Below, in pieces: positions 16,457 through 25,792 of a DNA stretch of 59,682 bases. Source of the stretch: Actinomycetes bacterium (GTDB lineage: Bacteria > Actinomycetota > Acidimicrobiia > Acidimicrobiales > Ilumatobacteraceae); the NCBI GenBank assembly GCA_027491335.1, contig JAIXWJ010000042.1, positions 1-59,682 of the forward strand, read 5' to 3'. Numbering within the stretch: position 1 is the first letter of the stretch; the number at the start of each line of letters is the position of its first letter. Position numbers and translations under genes: made by a program. The notes beneath the pieces were generated by a model. The model did not search any database and was not told the DNA's origin. It saw only the letters and a list, made by a program, of their open reading frames with translations.

Positions 16457-17668
16457 CTAGCGGGTGACCCCGAGCACGTCGACCGACGACGTGACGCCCG
16501 CGAACTCCCGTTTCACCCCGGCCAACAGGGCCGGGTCGCTCCACAGGTCCACCACGGTCAAGGCCATGGCCGTGGCCCCGGCAACGACGGCGGCGTCGCC
16601 CGACTCGGATCCGGCGTGACGGGCGAAGTCCTCGGTGTGGATGGCGGTGCCATCGGGTGCGGCCTTCACCATGGGATGAATGGACGGCACCAGGTAACTC
16701 ACGTTGCCCATGTCCGTGGAGCCCATCACTCGACGACCGACCACGTCGGGGTCCACGACCGTGCGTCCGATCGAGGTCATGTTCCGAACGTACGAATCCA
16801 CCATCGTGCGATTGTCGCGAACGTCGGCGTACGCGACGTCGTCCCAATTCGCCGACATCGTGCACCCGCACGCCGACGTCGCCCCCTCCAGACAATCGAG
16901 CACGCGACGCTTCAATGGTTGCAGGCTCTCGATGGTGTCCGAGCGCACGTACCAATTCGCCGCGGCACGACGTGGCACGACGTTGGGCTTTTCTCCCCCA
17001 TCGGTGATGATGCCGTGGACGCGTTCGGTGGGTCGGATGTGCTGACGCAGCGCCGCCACGTTCATGTAGCCGAGAACGGCGGCATCGAGCGCGTTGCGTC
17101 CCTCCCACGGTGCCGCGGCGGCATGGGCCGCGCGACCCGAGTACTCGACGTCGACGGTGTGAATGGCGATCGAATGCATGCGCACCAGATCCGCATCGGC
17201 CGGATGAACCATCATCGCCGCGTCACCCGAGGAGAACGCCCCGCGTCTCGCCATGTATATCTTGCCGCCTCCGCCCTCTTCGGCCGGAGTTCCCAAAATG
17301 CGAACCCGTCCACCCAACGCGGTGGCCAACTTCGCGGTGGCGAGACCGGCGCCCAGTCCCGCGGCCGCGATGATGTTGTGACCACATCCATGTCCGATCC
17401 CCGGAAGCGCGTCGTACTCGAGCAACACGAGGATCTCGGGACCCTCGGTGCCCGCCGTGGCTTCGAAGGCCGTCCCCACTCCGTACGCGTGCCGGGTCAC
17501 CGGCAGTCCCGCCGCCTCCAGCACGTCGCACAACAGATCGTGAGCGAAGTGTTCCTCGAAATTCAGCTCGGGTCGAGCGTGAATCGAACGACTGACGTCG
17601 ATGAGCCGATCGGCCATGGCCCCGATGTCATCGATGATCGCGGACTTGGCGGCGTCGGCCTCGGGCAT
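16457..17668 (-). CDS. M20-family amidohydrolase/peptidase, AbgB/PM20D2-like
   Basis: A 403-residue M20 metallohydrolase. SIHARPELNFEEHFAHDLL at the N-terminus and GIGHGCGHNIIAAAGLGAG carry the first metal ligands; TPAEEGGGGKIYMARRGAF has the catalytic glutamate pair; MVHPAD and the late AIHTEDFARHAG supply further ligands. The dimerisation lid spans about 165-280. Family members cleave amide bonds in aminoacyl conjugates such as p-aminobenzoyl-glutamate or dipeptides. It is monocistronic, with a TACGGT box (17675-17680) six bases before its ATG, suggesting a leaderless mRNA. Confidence 0.9.
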   Translation of the reverse strand: MPEADAAKSAIIDDIGAMADRLIDVSRSIHARPELNFEEHFAHDLLCDVLEAAGLPVTRHAYGVGTAFEATAGTEGPEILVLLEYDALPGIGHGCGHNIIAAAGLGAGLATAKLATALGGRVRILGTPAEEGGGGKIYMARRGAFSSGDAAMMVHPADADLVRMHSIAIHTVDVEYSGRAAHAAAAPWEGRNALDAAVLGYMNVAALRQHIRPTERVHGIITDGGEKPNVVPRRAAANWYVRSDTIESLQPLKRRVLDCLEGATSACGCTMSANWDDVAYADVRDNRTMVDSYVRNMTSIGRTVVDPDVVGRRVMGSTDMGNVSYLVPSIHPMVKAAPDGTAIHTEDFARHAGSESGDAAVVAGATAMALTVVDLWSDPALLAGVKREFAGVTSSVDVLGVTR

Positions 17669-17674
17669 GAATCA

Positions 17675-17680
17675 ACCGTA
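17675..17680 (-). promoter_or_regulatory. Candidate -10 element, leaderless start of the M20 hydrolase gene
   Basis: TACGGT on the minus strand, six bases before the ATG at 17668. Confidence 0.45.
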
Positions 17681-17708
17681 CCCGATGCTCTCGAAGCACC
17701 AGCGACGC

Positions 17709-18323
17709 TCAGATCCAAAGTTGCGCGGCATCGGGACGAACCCGAATGATCACCTCGTCGGCCCGACCGCCTCGCGCACCGTCGACCACCACCATTCGGC
17801 CCCGTGCCAGGATGGTGATCTCCTTGACCGAGCGCACCGAGACGTGCGGATGCGGAAGATGTCGACCGGTTCGGGATCGGCTCCACGCGAGAAGCCGTTG
17901 GCGAAAGCCCATGGTCGCGGCAACCGACAACACCTCCACTCGTCCATCGTTCGGGTGCCCTCGCGGCACGAGATCGCGTCCGGCGAAGTACTGAGCGTTC
18001 ATGATCCAATGCACCTCGCCCCGCAAGCGACCACCCTTTCGGAGTGGTTCACGAATCATCACGTGGGAGACGCCGACGATCGTGCTCCGGTCGACGCCCC
18101 GCACGATTTCGACGTCCATCAGATCGATGGGCAGACGTCGACCCGATTCGCCGACCCGCGGTGCGCGCGAGCAACCGATCGTGGTGGCCATGTCGCCGGC
18201 GATCACCACTCCATCACGGCCATCGGCGAGATCGCGAGCCAAGGATCGATCGTCCTCGCGCGTGGTGAGTCCGGGCGGAACCGGGCCCGGCGTGCCCCAT
18301 TCCGTTCCCTTCCCGATCGTCAT
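17709..18323 (-). CDS. YegS/diacylglycerol-kinase C-terminal-domain-like protein without the nucleotide-binding half
   Basis: A 204-residue protein. VVIAGDMATTIGCSRA, LMDVEIVRGVDRSTIVGVSHVMIREPLRKGG, DGRVEVLSVAATMGFRQRLLAWSRSRTGRHLPHPHV and VKEITI, then VVVDGAR, resemble the C-terminal beta-sandwich of YegS/DgkB lipid kinases, where R-x-G-x-H-x6-V and D-G motifs recur. The N-terminal GGDGT nucleotide-binding domain is absent, so a kinase reaction alone is unlikely. Its ATG overlaps the helY stop by ATGA, meaning tight co-translation with the helicase. The function is unknown; lipid or nucleotide binding is an inference. Confidence 0.65.
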   Translation of the reverse strand: MTIGKGTEWGTPGPVPPGLTTREDDRSLARDLADGRDGVVIAGDMATTIGCSRAPRVGESGRRLPIDLMDVEIVRGVDRSTIVGVSHVMIREPLRKGGRLRGEVHWIMNAQYFAGRDLVPRGHPNDGRVEVLSVAATMGFRQRLLAWSRSRTGRHLPHPHVSVRSVKEITILARGRMVVVDGARGGRADEVIIRVRPDAAQLWI

Positions 18324-20917
18324 GGACCCACCGTCGGCAGTGCCGAGGATGCCGCCACCACGCCACGCATGAGCAGATCGGCTCCGGCTTCGGCCGAACG
18401 TCGGGTCTCGGGCACCGTCGAGATGATGGCGATCTGGCGCAGCAGGTCGATCAGTTGCTTCATGTTTCGCACGAAGTCGCCGCCGGACAGTTCCTCGGCC
18501 TCGACGACCTCGGCGAAACCCTCACCGGCCGCCCACGCGTACGCGATGGCGATGTACGTCGGATCGGGCGCCCGATGCGGGTTCAACGACGCGGCTTGTT
18601 CGACGGCCGAGAGTTCGGTGCTGGTCGACTGGATCCGTCGCCACTTCTTGCGCACCTCTTGGGAGGGGAACCACGGCGCGGGAGGTGGATCGCTCGAGCG
18701 ATGCTCGTACACGAACACCGATGCCAAAGCGGCGGTCGAGGCCGCGTCCAATCCGTCGAGGTAACCGCGCGACAAGCATTCGGCGATCAACAAATCCGAC
18801 TCGTGGAACGTACGGGCGAGCGACTCGCCCTTCTCGGTGAGAGACCAACCATCCACGTATTCCCACTCGTTCAGGATGCGCAGCACCTTCTCGAACTTTC
18901 GCGCCACCGAGTTGCCTTTGCCACGCACCTGTTCGCGCAACTGCTCCACCTCGCGCGCCACCCGATCCGCCTGGGCCGCGGCCTTCAGACGATCCTTCAA
19001 GTTGGGGTCGTCCTCCACCGGATGCGTGGCGTATCCGGTCTCGCTCGGAGAAGTCCACGTCGAGTCCACGGTGCGCGCCTCTTTCAGACGCTCGGCCACC
19101 TGACGCTGGAACTCGGCCCGACCCGGGGCGTAGGGAAGTGGCAGATCCACCGTTCCCAGAACGTTCGGTGGCTCGGCGAAATCCCGCGCGGACAACGTGA
19201 GGGTGGCGCGCCTGGTGGTGACGACGGTCAGCTTCACTCCCCCCGTTCGGTTCGCCGAGGAAAGAACGGCGGCCCGACCGACCACCTTGCCCTTGGACAC
19301 GTGGATCACGTCACCGGGGCGCAGCGTGGAGAGACGCCACTCGATCGAACTCTCGTTGCGCACTCCGACGGTGCCCTCGAGACGCGCGCGATACTCGTGG
19401 ATGTCACCGAAGGGGCTCTCGGCGGCCTCACGCAATTCCTGCAACTGCTCCGCGCGTCGATCCAGTCGCGCCTCGATCTTCACCACGTCGCGATCGGCCT
19501 GATACTGCGCGAACGACAGGTTCAACAGGTGGCGGGCCTCGTCGCTGGAGTACGACCGCACCAGATTGACCGCCATGTTGTACGTGGGTCGAAAACTCGA
19601 CGTGAGGCGGAACGAACGACTGCTGGCCAGATTGGCCACTTGGTCGAAGTGCACGAACGGGTTCCACAGAACGACCGCATGACCGCGATCGTCCAAGCCA
19701 CGACGTCCGGCTCGGCCCGTCAACTGCGTGAACTCTCCCGGAGTGAGGAACTCGTGGTGTTCCCCGGTGAATTTCGACAGTTTTTCGATCACCACGGAAC
19801 GGGCCGGCATGTTGATTCCGACCGCCAACGTCTCCGTCGCGAAGACCACCTTCACCAACCCCTGCACGAAACAGGCCTCCACGGTCTCCTTGAACGGGGG
19901 AACCATTCCGGCATGGTGGGATGCGATGCCCGCTTCGAGTTGCGCCACGAACTGGGGGTAGCCGAGCACGTCCAGATCGTCGTCATCGAGATCACCCAAG
20001 CGCTCGCGGATGATGCCTCCGATGCGGGACTTCTCGTCGGGCGTGGTGAGACGCAGACCCTGCTTCAAACAGGACGCCGCCGCCTCGTCGCACGCGTTGC
20101 GACTGAAGATGAAATAGATCGCGGGCAGCAAACCCTCTTCCTGAAGTCGCTCGACCACGTCGATGCGCGCCGGCGTGAAGAGCATCCGGCGCGGACGGCC
20201 CTTGGTCGAGCCGCGTCCCCGGACTTGTCGCGACTGGTCCTCCAGTCGTCCGGCTTCGGGGTTCGGACGACCGGCCACCAACGTCGGAAACAGATGCTCG
20301 CGCTCGGTGGACTTGTCGCCCACCATGAAGAGGTTCTCCAGTTCGACCGGTCGCTTCTCCTCCACGATGTAACGGGTGGGCCCACGAACCGTCGTGATCC
20401 AGTCGGCCACCTCGTTGGCGTTGCTGACCGTGGCCGACAAACACACCAACTGGATGTGTCGCGGTAGGTGAATGATCACCTCTTCCCACACCGGCCCGCG
20501 ATACGTGTCCTGGATGAAGTGCACCTCGTCGAGAACCACGCAGGCCAACTCGTCGAGCGCTCGCGATCGGGCATAGATCATGTTGCGCAAGACCTCGGTG
20601 GTCATCACCACCACCGGAGCGTCGGCGTTGACCGCGTTGTCGCCGGTGAGCAACCCCACCCGTTCCCGCCCGTACAAGGCCACCAGATCGTTGTACTTCT
20701 GATTCGACAACGCCTTGATGGGCGCCGTGTAGAAGGCGCGCCGACCGTCGGCCAGCGCGGCGGCGATGCCGTATTCGGCCACCACGGTCTTGCCGCTGCC
20801 GGTCGGGGCCGCCACCACCGTGGACTCCCCCGCGTCGAGGACGTCCATGGCCTCGATCTGGAACCGATCGAGCGGGAAACCGTGATGCGCGATCAGCTCG
20901 AGCCGGTCGGATCTCAC
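18320..20917 (-). CDS. helY: Ski2/Mtr4-like DEAD/DEAH RNA helicase
   Basis: An 865-residue superfamily 2 helicase. The N-terminal Q-like PLDRFQIEAMDVL is followed by motif I AAPTGSGKTVVAEYGI, DEVH box VVLDEVHFIQD, SATVSNANEVADW, and the C-terminal motifs FATETLAVGINMPARSVV and FTQLTGRAGRRGLDDRGH. A long C-terminal region with a charged helical insert (about 480-700) matches actinobacterial HelY. It starts at GTG. In M. tuberculosis helY also lies downstream of tatA-tatC, so the order is conserved. It probably acts in RNA turnover; the family is related to exosome helicases. Confidence 0.93.
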   Translation of the reverse strand: MRSDRLELIAHHGFPLDRFQIEAMDVLDAGESTVVAAPTGSGKTVVAEYGIAAALADGRRAFYTAPIKALSNQKYNDLVALYGRERVGLLTGDNAVNADAPVVVMTTEVLRNMIYARSRALDELACVVLDEVHFIQDTYRGPVWEEVIIHLPRHIQLVCLSATVSNANEVADWITTVRGPTRYIVEEKRPVELENLFMVGDKSTEREHLFPTLVAGRPNPEAGRLEDQSRQVRGRGSTKGRPRRMLFTPARIDVVERLQEEGLLPAIYFIFSRNACDEAAASCLKQGLRLTTPDEKSRIGGIIRERLGDLDDDDLDVLGYPQFVAQLEAGIASHHAGMVPPFKETVEACFVQGLVKVVFATETLAVGINMPARSVVIEKLSKFTGEHHEFLTPGEFTQLTGRAGRRGLDDRGHAVVLWNPFVHFDQVANLASSRSFRLTSSFRPTYNMAVNLVRSYSSDEARHLLNLSFAQYQADRDVVKIEARLDRRAEQLQELREAAESPFGDIHEYRARLEGTVGVRNESSIEWRLSTLRPGDVIHVSKGKVVGRAAVLSSANRTGGVKLTVVTTRRATLTLSARDFAEPPNVLGTVDLPLPYAPGRAEFQRQVAERLKEARTVDSTWTSPSETGYATHPVEDDPNLKDRLKAAAQADRVAREVEQLREQVRGKGNSVARKFEKVLRILNEWEYVDGWSLTEKGESLARTFHESDLLIAECLSRGYLDGLDAASTAALASVFVYEHRSSDPPPAPWFPSQEVRKKWRRIQSTSTELSAVEQAASLNPHRAPDPTYIAIAYAWAAGEGFAEVVEAEELSGGDFVRNMKQLIDLLRQIAIISTVPETRRSAEAGADLLMRGVVAASSALPTVGP

Positions 20918-20954
20918 CGCCCCAGTCTGCCCGTTGCACCCGGCGACCGAGCGC

Positions 20955-21740
20955 TTATTCGGGCGACACTCGTCCGCGGGTGGCCAGATATCCGATCAGG
21001 ATCGCGATGAAGTAGAAGATCGCCAGCGGAACGGACAAAAGAGCCAACGTGATCGGATCGCCCGACGGCGTGATCACGGCCGCCAGCACCACGATCAACA
21101 TGAACGCCACCCGCCAACCCTCAACCAACTGGCGCGGCCGCACCGCTCCGACCAGCTGCAGGAACACCAGCAGAACGGGGAACTCGAAACCGATTCCGAA
21201 GGCCGCCATCATCAGGCCCACGAAACTGACGTACTTGCTGATCTGGAACGCTTGCTGCACGTCGCTTCCGGACCACGAGATCAGCCACTCCAAACCCTTG
21301 TCGAGCGTGACGTACGCGAAGAATCCACCGATCACGAACAAGATCACCGACGACAGAACGAACGGGATGGCGTACTTCTTTTCCTTGGAGTGCAGAGCCG
21401 GAACCACGAAACGCCAGATCTGCCACAACACGACCGGTAGGGCGAGAATCAAACCGCCGTACAGCGAGATTCTCAATCGGGCATTGAAACCCTCGAGCGG
21501 ACCGAGCGTGAAGAAGTCGCAATTCGTCACCAGATCGGGTCGCCGTAGACACAGATTGTCGTAGGGCTGGCGAAGGAAATCGAGCACCGGCTCGTAGAAG
21601 GCCAGCACCACCATCATTCCGGCCACCACCGCCAACGCCGAGCGGATCAGTCGACTGCGGAGTTCGGCGAGATGCTCCGTCAGCGTCATCGCGTCGTCGG
21701 TCTTGGCCACGCGCCCCTTCTTGAAGAACCGGAGTTTCAC
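20955..21740 (-). CDS. tatC: Twin-arginine translocase subunit TatC
   Basis: A 261-residue polytopic membrane protein with six predicted helices. It has the TatC N-terminal signature MTLTEHLAELRSRLIRS with the conserved glutamate, PLEGFNARLRISLYGGLILALPVVLWQIWRFV, ALHSKEKKY, and GIGFEFPVLLVFLQLVG with the buried glutamate, and AFMLIVVLAAVITPSGDP near the end. It recognises RR signal peptides together with TatB. Its start overlaps the tatB stop by ATGA, and helY begins 37 bp further on. Confidence 0.97.
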   Translation of the reverse strand: MKLRFFKKGRVAKTDDAMTLTEHLAELRSRLIRSALAVVAGMMVVLAFYEPVLDFLRQPYDNLCLRRPDLVTNCDFFTLGPLEGFNARLRISLYGGLILALPVVLWQIWRFVVPALHSKEKKYAIPFVLSSVILFVIGGFFAYVTLDKGLEWLISWSGSDVQQAFQISKYVSFVGLMMAAFGIGFEFPVLLVFLQLVGAVRPRQLVEGWRVAFMLIVVLAAVITPSGDPITLALLSVPLAIFYFIAILIGYLATRGRVSPE

Positions 21741-22180
21741 GTCGGCTTCGCTCCGTCGTCGTCGTCGCCATCCGAAGTGCCGTCCGCGGCGGCATCAGTT
21801 TCACGGCCAGAAGCATCATCGACTTCGGGGCCCGAGGTGGGCTCCACGGCCGGCGACGGATCGTTCGCGGCTCGGGACGCTTCCTGGAACGAACGCTCCA
21901 CGTCCTTGCCGAGGTCCTTGCCGGCTTCCTTGATCGTGTCGCGCACCTCGTTCATCGGACGCATGACCGCGTCCTTGGTCAGTTGAGCGGTCTCGCGAAA
22001 CTCGCGCATCGGCTCGTCGAAGGCGTTGCGGAACTCGCTCTGGAAACCGGTGCTCATCCGCTTCAGTTCGCCGTACACCCGACCGAACCTCCGGATCGCC
22101 TCGGGCAGTTTCTCGGGACCGAGAACGATGAGGGCCAACAACACGATCACCACGATCTCGCTGCCGGACAGGTTGAACAC
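21737..22180 (-). CDS. tatB: Sec-independent translocase protein TatB
   Basis: A 147-residue protein with one N-terminal membrane helix (NLSGSEIVVIVLLALIVLGPEKLPEAIR), the glycine-proline hinge, then an amphipathic helix and a long acidic, disordered tail. The EIVVIVLLALIVLGP form and the length favour TatB over TatA, although one protein may serve both roles since no other TatA is in the window. It starts at GTG with TAGACT (22187-22192) six bases upstream. It heads the operon tatB-tatC-helY-YegS-like. Confidence 0.9.
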   Translation of the reverse strand: MFNLSGSEIVVIVLLALIVLGPEKLPEAIRRFGRVYGELKRMSTGFQSEFRNAFDEPMREFRETAQLTKDAVMRPMNEVRDTIKEAGKDLGKDVERSFQEASRAANDPSPAVEPTSGPEVDDASGRETDAAADGTSDGDDDDGAKPT

Positions 22181-22186
22181 GAGTCG

Positions 22187-22192
22187 AGTCTA
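22187..22192 (-). promoter_or_regulatory. Candidate -10 element, leaderless start of the tat operon
   Basis: TAGACT on the minus strand, six bases before the GTG at 22180. Confidence 0.45.
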
Positions 22193-22259
22193 GGTAGGCC
22201 GCTCCGTGCCGAATGCCTCTCGGGGAGGCACGGCGCGGACCAGGTGTCACAATGGACCC

Positions 22260-22988
22260 GTGCAACAACAGCGTCTGCCGTCCCTGCTCGACCCACCGGT
22301 GGCCTTCGCCCACCGCGGGGCGCGGGCCCATGCACCCGAGAACACCATCGACGCCTTCCAACTCGCCCTCCGCCTCGGCGCCACCGGTCTCGAAAGCGAT
22401 GTGTGGATCACCGCCGACGGAGAGGCGGTTCTCGATCACGATGGAGTGGTCAAACGGCGCGGGCGGCGGACTCCGATCGCTTCGGTCGGACGCGATGCCC
22501 TTCCCGAGCACGTTCCGACATTGGCCGACATGCTGGGTTCCTGCCCCGGCGACTTCGACCTGTCCCTCGACGTGAAGGATCCCGCGGCCATCGACGCGGT
22601 CTTGCGGGCGGTGCGAGGGACCCGTCCGGATCTCGAGACACGCCTATGGCTTTGCCACCACGATTGGCGCGTCGTTGCCGAGTGGCGTTCCATCACGACG
22701 GCACGACTGGTCGACTCCACGCGACTCGCGCGCATCAAGGAGGGGCCCGAACGGCGCGCCGCACTGCTGGCCGAAGCCGGCATCGACTGCATCAACATGC
22801 ATCACTCCGATTGGAACGGGGGCCTCGTCACCTTGTTCCATCGCTTCGACCGTTTCGCACTGGGCTGGGACATGCAACAGGACCACGTTCTGCACGACGC
22901 GTTTCGCATGGGACTCGACGGTGTCTTCAGCGATCACACCGACCGCATGATGGAGGCCTACTCGGCCCAGATCGGAACCGGACCGTGA
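22260..22988 (+). CDS. Glycerophosphodiester phosphodiesterase
   Basis: A 242-residue GDPD-fold TIM barrel, probably cytosolic because it has no signal peptide. AFAHRGARAHAPENTIDAF holds the catalytic histidine-arginine pair, GLESDVWITADGEAVLDHDGVVKRR the metal-binding glutamate and aspartate and the second histidine, and DFDLSLDVKD a further metal ligand. The likely start is GTG at 22260; upstream codons in frame are not conserved. It converts glycerophosphodiesters to glycerol-3-phosphate and alcohol. It stands between tatB (divergent) and lepB (convergent). Confidence 0.86.
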   Translation: MQQQRLPSLLDPPVAFAHRGARAHAPENTIDAFQLALRLGATGLESDVWITADGEAVLDHDGVVKRRGRRTPIASVGRDALPEHVPTLADMLGSCPGDFDLSLDVKDPAAIDAVLRAVRGTRPDLETRLWLCHHDWRVVAEWRSITTARLVDSTRLARIKEGPERRAALLAEAGIDCINMHHSDWNGGLVTLFHRFDRFALGWDMQQDHVLHDAFRMGLDGVFSDHTDRMMEAYSAQIGTGP

Positions 22989-22995
22989 CGAGAAT

Positions 22996-23025
22996 CCAGT
23001 TGGTTCAGAGCCAGTTGGTTCAGAG
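22996..23025. repeat. 15-bp tandem duplication spanning the lepB stop codon
   Basis: CCAGTTGGTTCAGAG occurs twice in direct succession (22996-23010 and 23011-23025). The right copy contains the lepB stop codon. Confidence 0.8.
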
Positions 23026-23667
23026 CCATGCCCATGCGCTCGCCGGCCAAATGACGACGAAAGCGCGACCACGAATCTTCTCGATCTCGATCGGACCGAA
23101 GTCCCGACTGTCGAAACTCTGAACGCGGTTGTCCCCCATGACGTACACCATGTCCGCGGGAACGGTCTCCGGCGCGATGTCGGTGTGATTTCCACATCGC
23201 GACGACGGCTCGACCGCCGCCGTCTGCTCGGGATTCAGGTACGGCTCCTGCAGTCGACGCCCGTCGATGAAGATCTCGCACGAACGAACCTCGATGGACT
23301 CACCGGGCAGGCCGATGACGCGCTTGATGAGATCGTCGTGATTGTCGACACCAGTGAGGCGATCGAAAACGATCACATCGCCGCGGTTCACGTCGTGCAG
23401 TCGGTACGACAACTTGTTCACCAGCACCCGATCCTCGGGCATCAATGTCGTCTGCATGCTCGGGCCATCGATGTAGTACTGCTGAAAAAGGAAGACGCGG
23501 ATCAGCAGGGCCGCGACGATGGCCACGGCGACAACCGCGACCCATTCCCACACCGCTCGAATCTGCTGGCGACGTCGCTCCTCGAGGTCGACGCGCGGAG
23601 ATTCTCCGGTCTCCTCGTCGGCCGCGGCCGGGGCGAAGTCGCCGTCGATCTCGATGTCGCGTTCCAT
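23020..23667 (-). CDS. lepB: Signal peptidase I
   Basis: A 215-residue type I signal peptidase with a cytosolic N-terminus of about 40 residues, one membrane helix (about 41-60) and the catalytic domain outside. The nucleophile is S70 in IDGPSMQTTLMPEDRV and the general base is K115 in DDLIKRVIGLPGE; VMGDNRVQSFDSRDFGPI is box E. It removes signal peptides from Sec and Tat substrates, which fits its place next to tatBC. It sits directly after pafA, where mycobacteria carry pafBC. Confidence 0.95.
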   Translation of the reverse strand: MERDIEIDGDFAPAAADEETGESPRVDLEERRRQQIRAVWEWVAVVAVAIVAALLIRVFLFQQYYIDGPSMQTTLMPEDRVLVNKLSYRLHDVNRGDVIVFDRLTGVDNHDDLIKRVIGLPGESIEVRSCEIFIDGRRLQEPYLNPEQTAAVEPSSRCGNHTDIAPETVPADMVYVMGDNRVQSFDSRDFGPIEIEKIRGRAFVVIWPASAWAWL

Positions 23668-23694
23668 GACGGCCCCACGGTATCGGTTCGACGC

Positions 23695-25053
23695 TCAGAG
23701 CGAGGCGATCAACCTCTCGACCCGCTCGTCGCGACTCTTGAACGGGTCCTTGCACAGCACCGTGCGTTGGGCCTGATCATTGAGTTTCAGATGCACCCAA
23801 TCGACCGTGTAGTCCCGCTTGCGCTCCTTGGCGGCCCGAATGAACTCACCGCGCAGACGCGCTCTCGTGGTCTGCGGAGGAGTGTCCATCGCGGTCATCA
23901 CGTCGCTTTCGGCGCAGATCGTCTCCACCAAGCCGTGCGATTGCAGCTTGTTGAACAGACCTCGATCGCTCACCAGATCGTGATACTGCAGGTCGACCAA
24001 CTGCGCCCGGGGGTCTCCCATGTCGATGCCGTGGCGACGACAGTAGGAATCCAGGAGGCGGTGCTTGATCACCCAGTCGACCTCACGGTCGAGCTTCAAC
24101 GGATCCTTCTCGATCGTGGTGATGCAGTGCTCCCACATCTCGAGGGCTTTCTGTTCCATCGGAGGAAAGCCCTTCGTCTCGGCGTACCGCAGTGCGCGGT
24201 CCAGATATTCGCGTTGAATGTCGAGCGCACTCACCTCGCGTCCGTTCGCCAGATTGACCGTGCGCCGACACGTCATGTCGTGGCTGATGTCGCGAATCGC
24301 CCGTATCGGATTCTCCAACGTCATGTCGCGCAGAACCACCATGGGGTCCTCGAGCATGCGCAGGATGCACGCCGTGGAGCCGAGTTTCACGAAGGTGGAG
24401 TACTCGCTCATGTTCGAGTCCCCGACGATGACGTGCAGACGACGAAAACGTTCGGCGTCCGCGTGCGGTTCGTCGCGGGTGTTGATGATCGGACGGCTGC
24501 GGGTGGTCGCCGACGACATGGTCTCCCAGATGTGATCGGCGCGTTGCATGATCGAATACACCGGACCGCGGGCGGTTTGAACGATCTTGCCGGCTCCGGT
24601 GAAGATCTGGCGCGACACCAGGAACGGAATCAGAACCGACGCGTGGGCCTCGGCATCATCCCCGCGAGCCGTGAGGTAGTTCTCGTGACAGCCGTAACTG
24701 TTCCCCGCGGAATCGGTGTTGTTCTTGAACAGATACACGGTCCCGCGAATGCCTTCCTCGCGCAGACGCTCCTCGGCCGACACGAGCAAGGACTCCAGTA
24801 TCCGCTCCCCGGCCTTGTCGTGGACGACGGCGTCGTAGATCGAGTCGCACTCGGGAGTCGCGTACTCCGGATGCGACCCCACGTCGAGATACAAACGAGC
24901 GCCGTTCTCGAGGAACACGTTCGAGCTGCGGCCCCACGTGACGACCTTGCGAAAGAGGTACCGAGCGACCTCGTCGGGACTCAGACGACGTTGACCCTTC
25001 AACGTGCACGTGACGCCGTACTCGTTCTCGAGTCCGTAAATGCGCCGTTCCAT
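23695..25053 (-). CDS. pafA: Pup-protein ligase PafA
   Basis: A 452-residue carboxylate-amine ligase of the glutamine-synthetase-like Pup ligase family, which joins the C-terminal glutamate of Pup to substrate lysines using ATP. It begins [16 protein letters not shown] with the metal-binding glutamates, then has [48 protein letters not shown] and the C-terminal [21 protein letters not shown]. It lacks the Dop-type loop after the second strand. A TAGGTT box lies six bases before its ATG, so it can be expressed apart from prcBA. Confidence 0.96.
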   Translation of the reverse strand: MERRIYGLENEYGVTCTLKGQRRLSPDEVARYLFRKVVTWGRSSNVFLENGARLYLDVGSHPEYATPECDSIYDAVVHDKAGERILESLLVSAEERLREEGIRGTVYLFKNNTDSAGNSYGCHENYLTARGDDAEAHASVLIPFLVSRQIFTGAGKIVQTARGPVYSIMQRADHIWETMSSATTRSRPIINTRDEPHADAERFRRLHVIVGDSNMSEYSTFVKLGSTACILRMLEDPMVVLRDMTLENPIRAIRDISHDMTCRRTVNLANGREVSALDIQREYLDRALRYAETKGFPPMEQKALEMWEHCITTIEKDPLKLDREVDWVIKHRLLDSYCRRHGIDMGDPRAQLVDLQYHDLVSDRGLFNKLQSHGLVETICAESDVMTAMDTPPQTTRARLRGEFIRAAKERKRDYTVDWVHLKLNDQAQRTVLCKDPFKSRDERVERLIASL

Positions 25054-25059
25054 GTGGGC

Positions 25060-25065
25060 AACCTA
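25060..25065 (-). promoter_or_regulatory. Candidate -10 element, leaderless start of pafA
   Basis: TAGGTT on the minus strand, six bases before the ATG at 25053. Confidence 0.45.
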
Positions 25066-25084
25066 GTCCCACACTCGCATCGAT

Positions 25085-25106
25085 GATCGGTCGGGGTCGA
25101 CCGATC
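25085..25106 (-). terminator. Hairpin between prcA and pafA
   Basis: GATCGGTCG-GGGT-CGACCGATC, a perfect 9-bp stem with a four-base loop 9 bp after the prcA stop. There is no T-run, as is common in actinobacteria. Confidence 0.55.
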
Positions 25107-25114
25107 GCCGGACG

Positions 25115-25792
25115 TCACGCCAGCAGCGCGACCACCTCGGCATCGTCGAGTCGGCGGAAGCAACGACGCCCGTTGGAACGGGCCAACACGGCCACCTCGG
25201 TGTCGCTGGCCCCCAACGTGCGATCGGGACCCGACAGTGCGGCCACGCAACCTCGAACCGCCGAGCGCAAATCGTCCTCTTTGCGCCACGTGTCGGAGAG
25301 ACGATCGGCGATGGACTCCGCGTCGCCGCCGAGAACGCTCATGCCTTGTTCGTCGACCAGTGTTCCGTCGTACATGATGTGGAACAACTGGTCCGATTCC
25401 TGGGTGAAGCCCACTTCGGCGACCAGAATCTCCACTTCGAGCGGCTTCATCTCGTGGGTGAACGTCTGACCCAGTATCTGCGCGTACTCGTTGGCCAGGC
25501 TGCGGGCCTCGACGTCGTCGCGCGAATACTGGTAGCCCTTCACGTCGGCATTACGCACACCGAACCGGCGCAACTGATCGAATTCGTTGTACTTGCCCAC
25601 CCCCGCGAATCCGATGCGGTCGTAAATCTCGCTGATCTTGCGCAGAGTGTTCGACGTGTTCTCGGCCACCAGCACGATGCCATCGGAGTACTGCACGGCC
25701 ACCAACGCCCGACCGCGGGCGATGCCCTTGCGGGCGTAGTCGGCCCGGTCCTTCATCACCTGCTCGGGCGACACGTAGAACGGTTGACTCAC
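25115..25792 (-). CDS. prcA: Proteasome alpha subunit
   Basis: A 225-residue alpha subunit of the 20S core. It begins SQPFYVSPEQVMKDRADYARKGIARGRALVAVQYSDGIVLVAENTS, the gate-forming N-terminus followed by the alpha-type helix H0 and the first strand. KISEIYDRIGFAGVGKYNEFDQLRRFG is the strongly conserved alpha signature. The start is GTG and overlaps the prcB stop by GTGA. Alpha rings gate the chamber and receive the C-terminus of Mpa. Confidence 0.96.
   Translation of the reverse strand: MSQPFYVSPEQVMKDRADYARKGIARGRALVAVQYSDGIVLVAENTSNTLRKISEIYDRIGFAGVGKYNEFDQLRRFGVRNADVKGYQYSRDDVEARSLANEYAQILGQTFTHEMKPLEVEILVAEVGFTQESDQLFHIMYDGTLVDEQGMSVLGGDAESIADRLSDTWRKEDDLRSAVRGCVAALSGPDRTLGASDTEVAVLARSNGRRCFRRLDDAEVVALLA

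Noticed and set aside
18455..20467. A 670-codon plus-strand frame opposite helY
   Set aside because: The helicase on the minus strand has every motif; the shadow frame has antisense composition and no domain.
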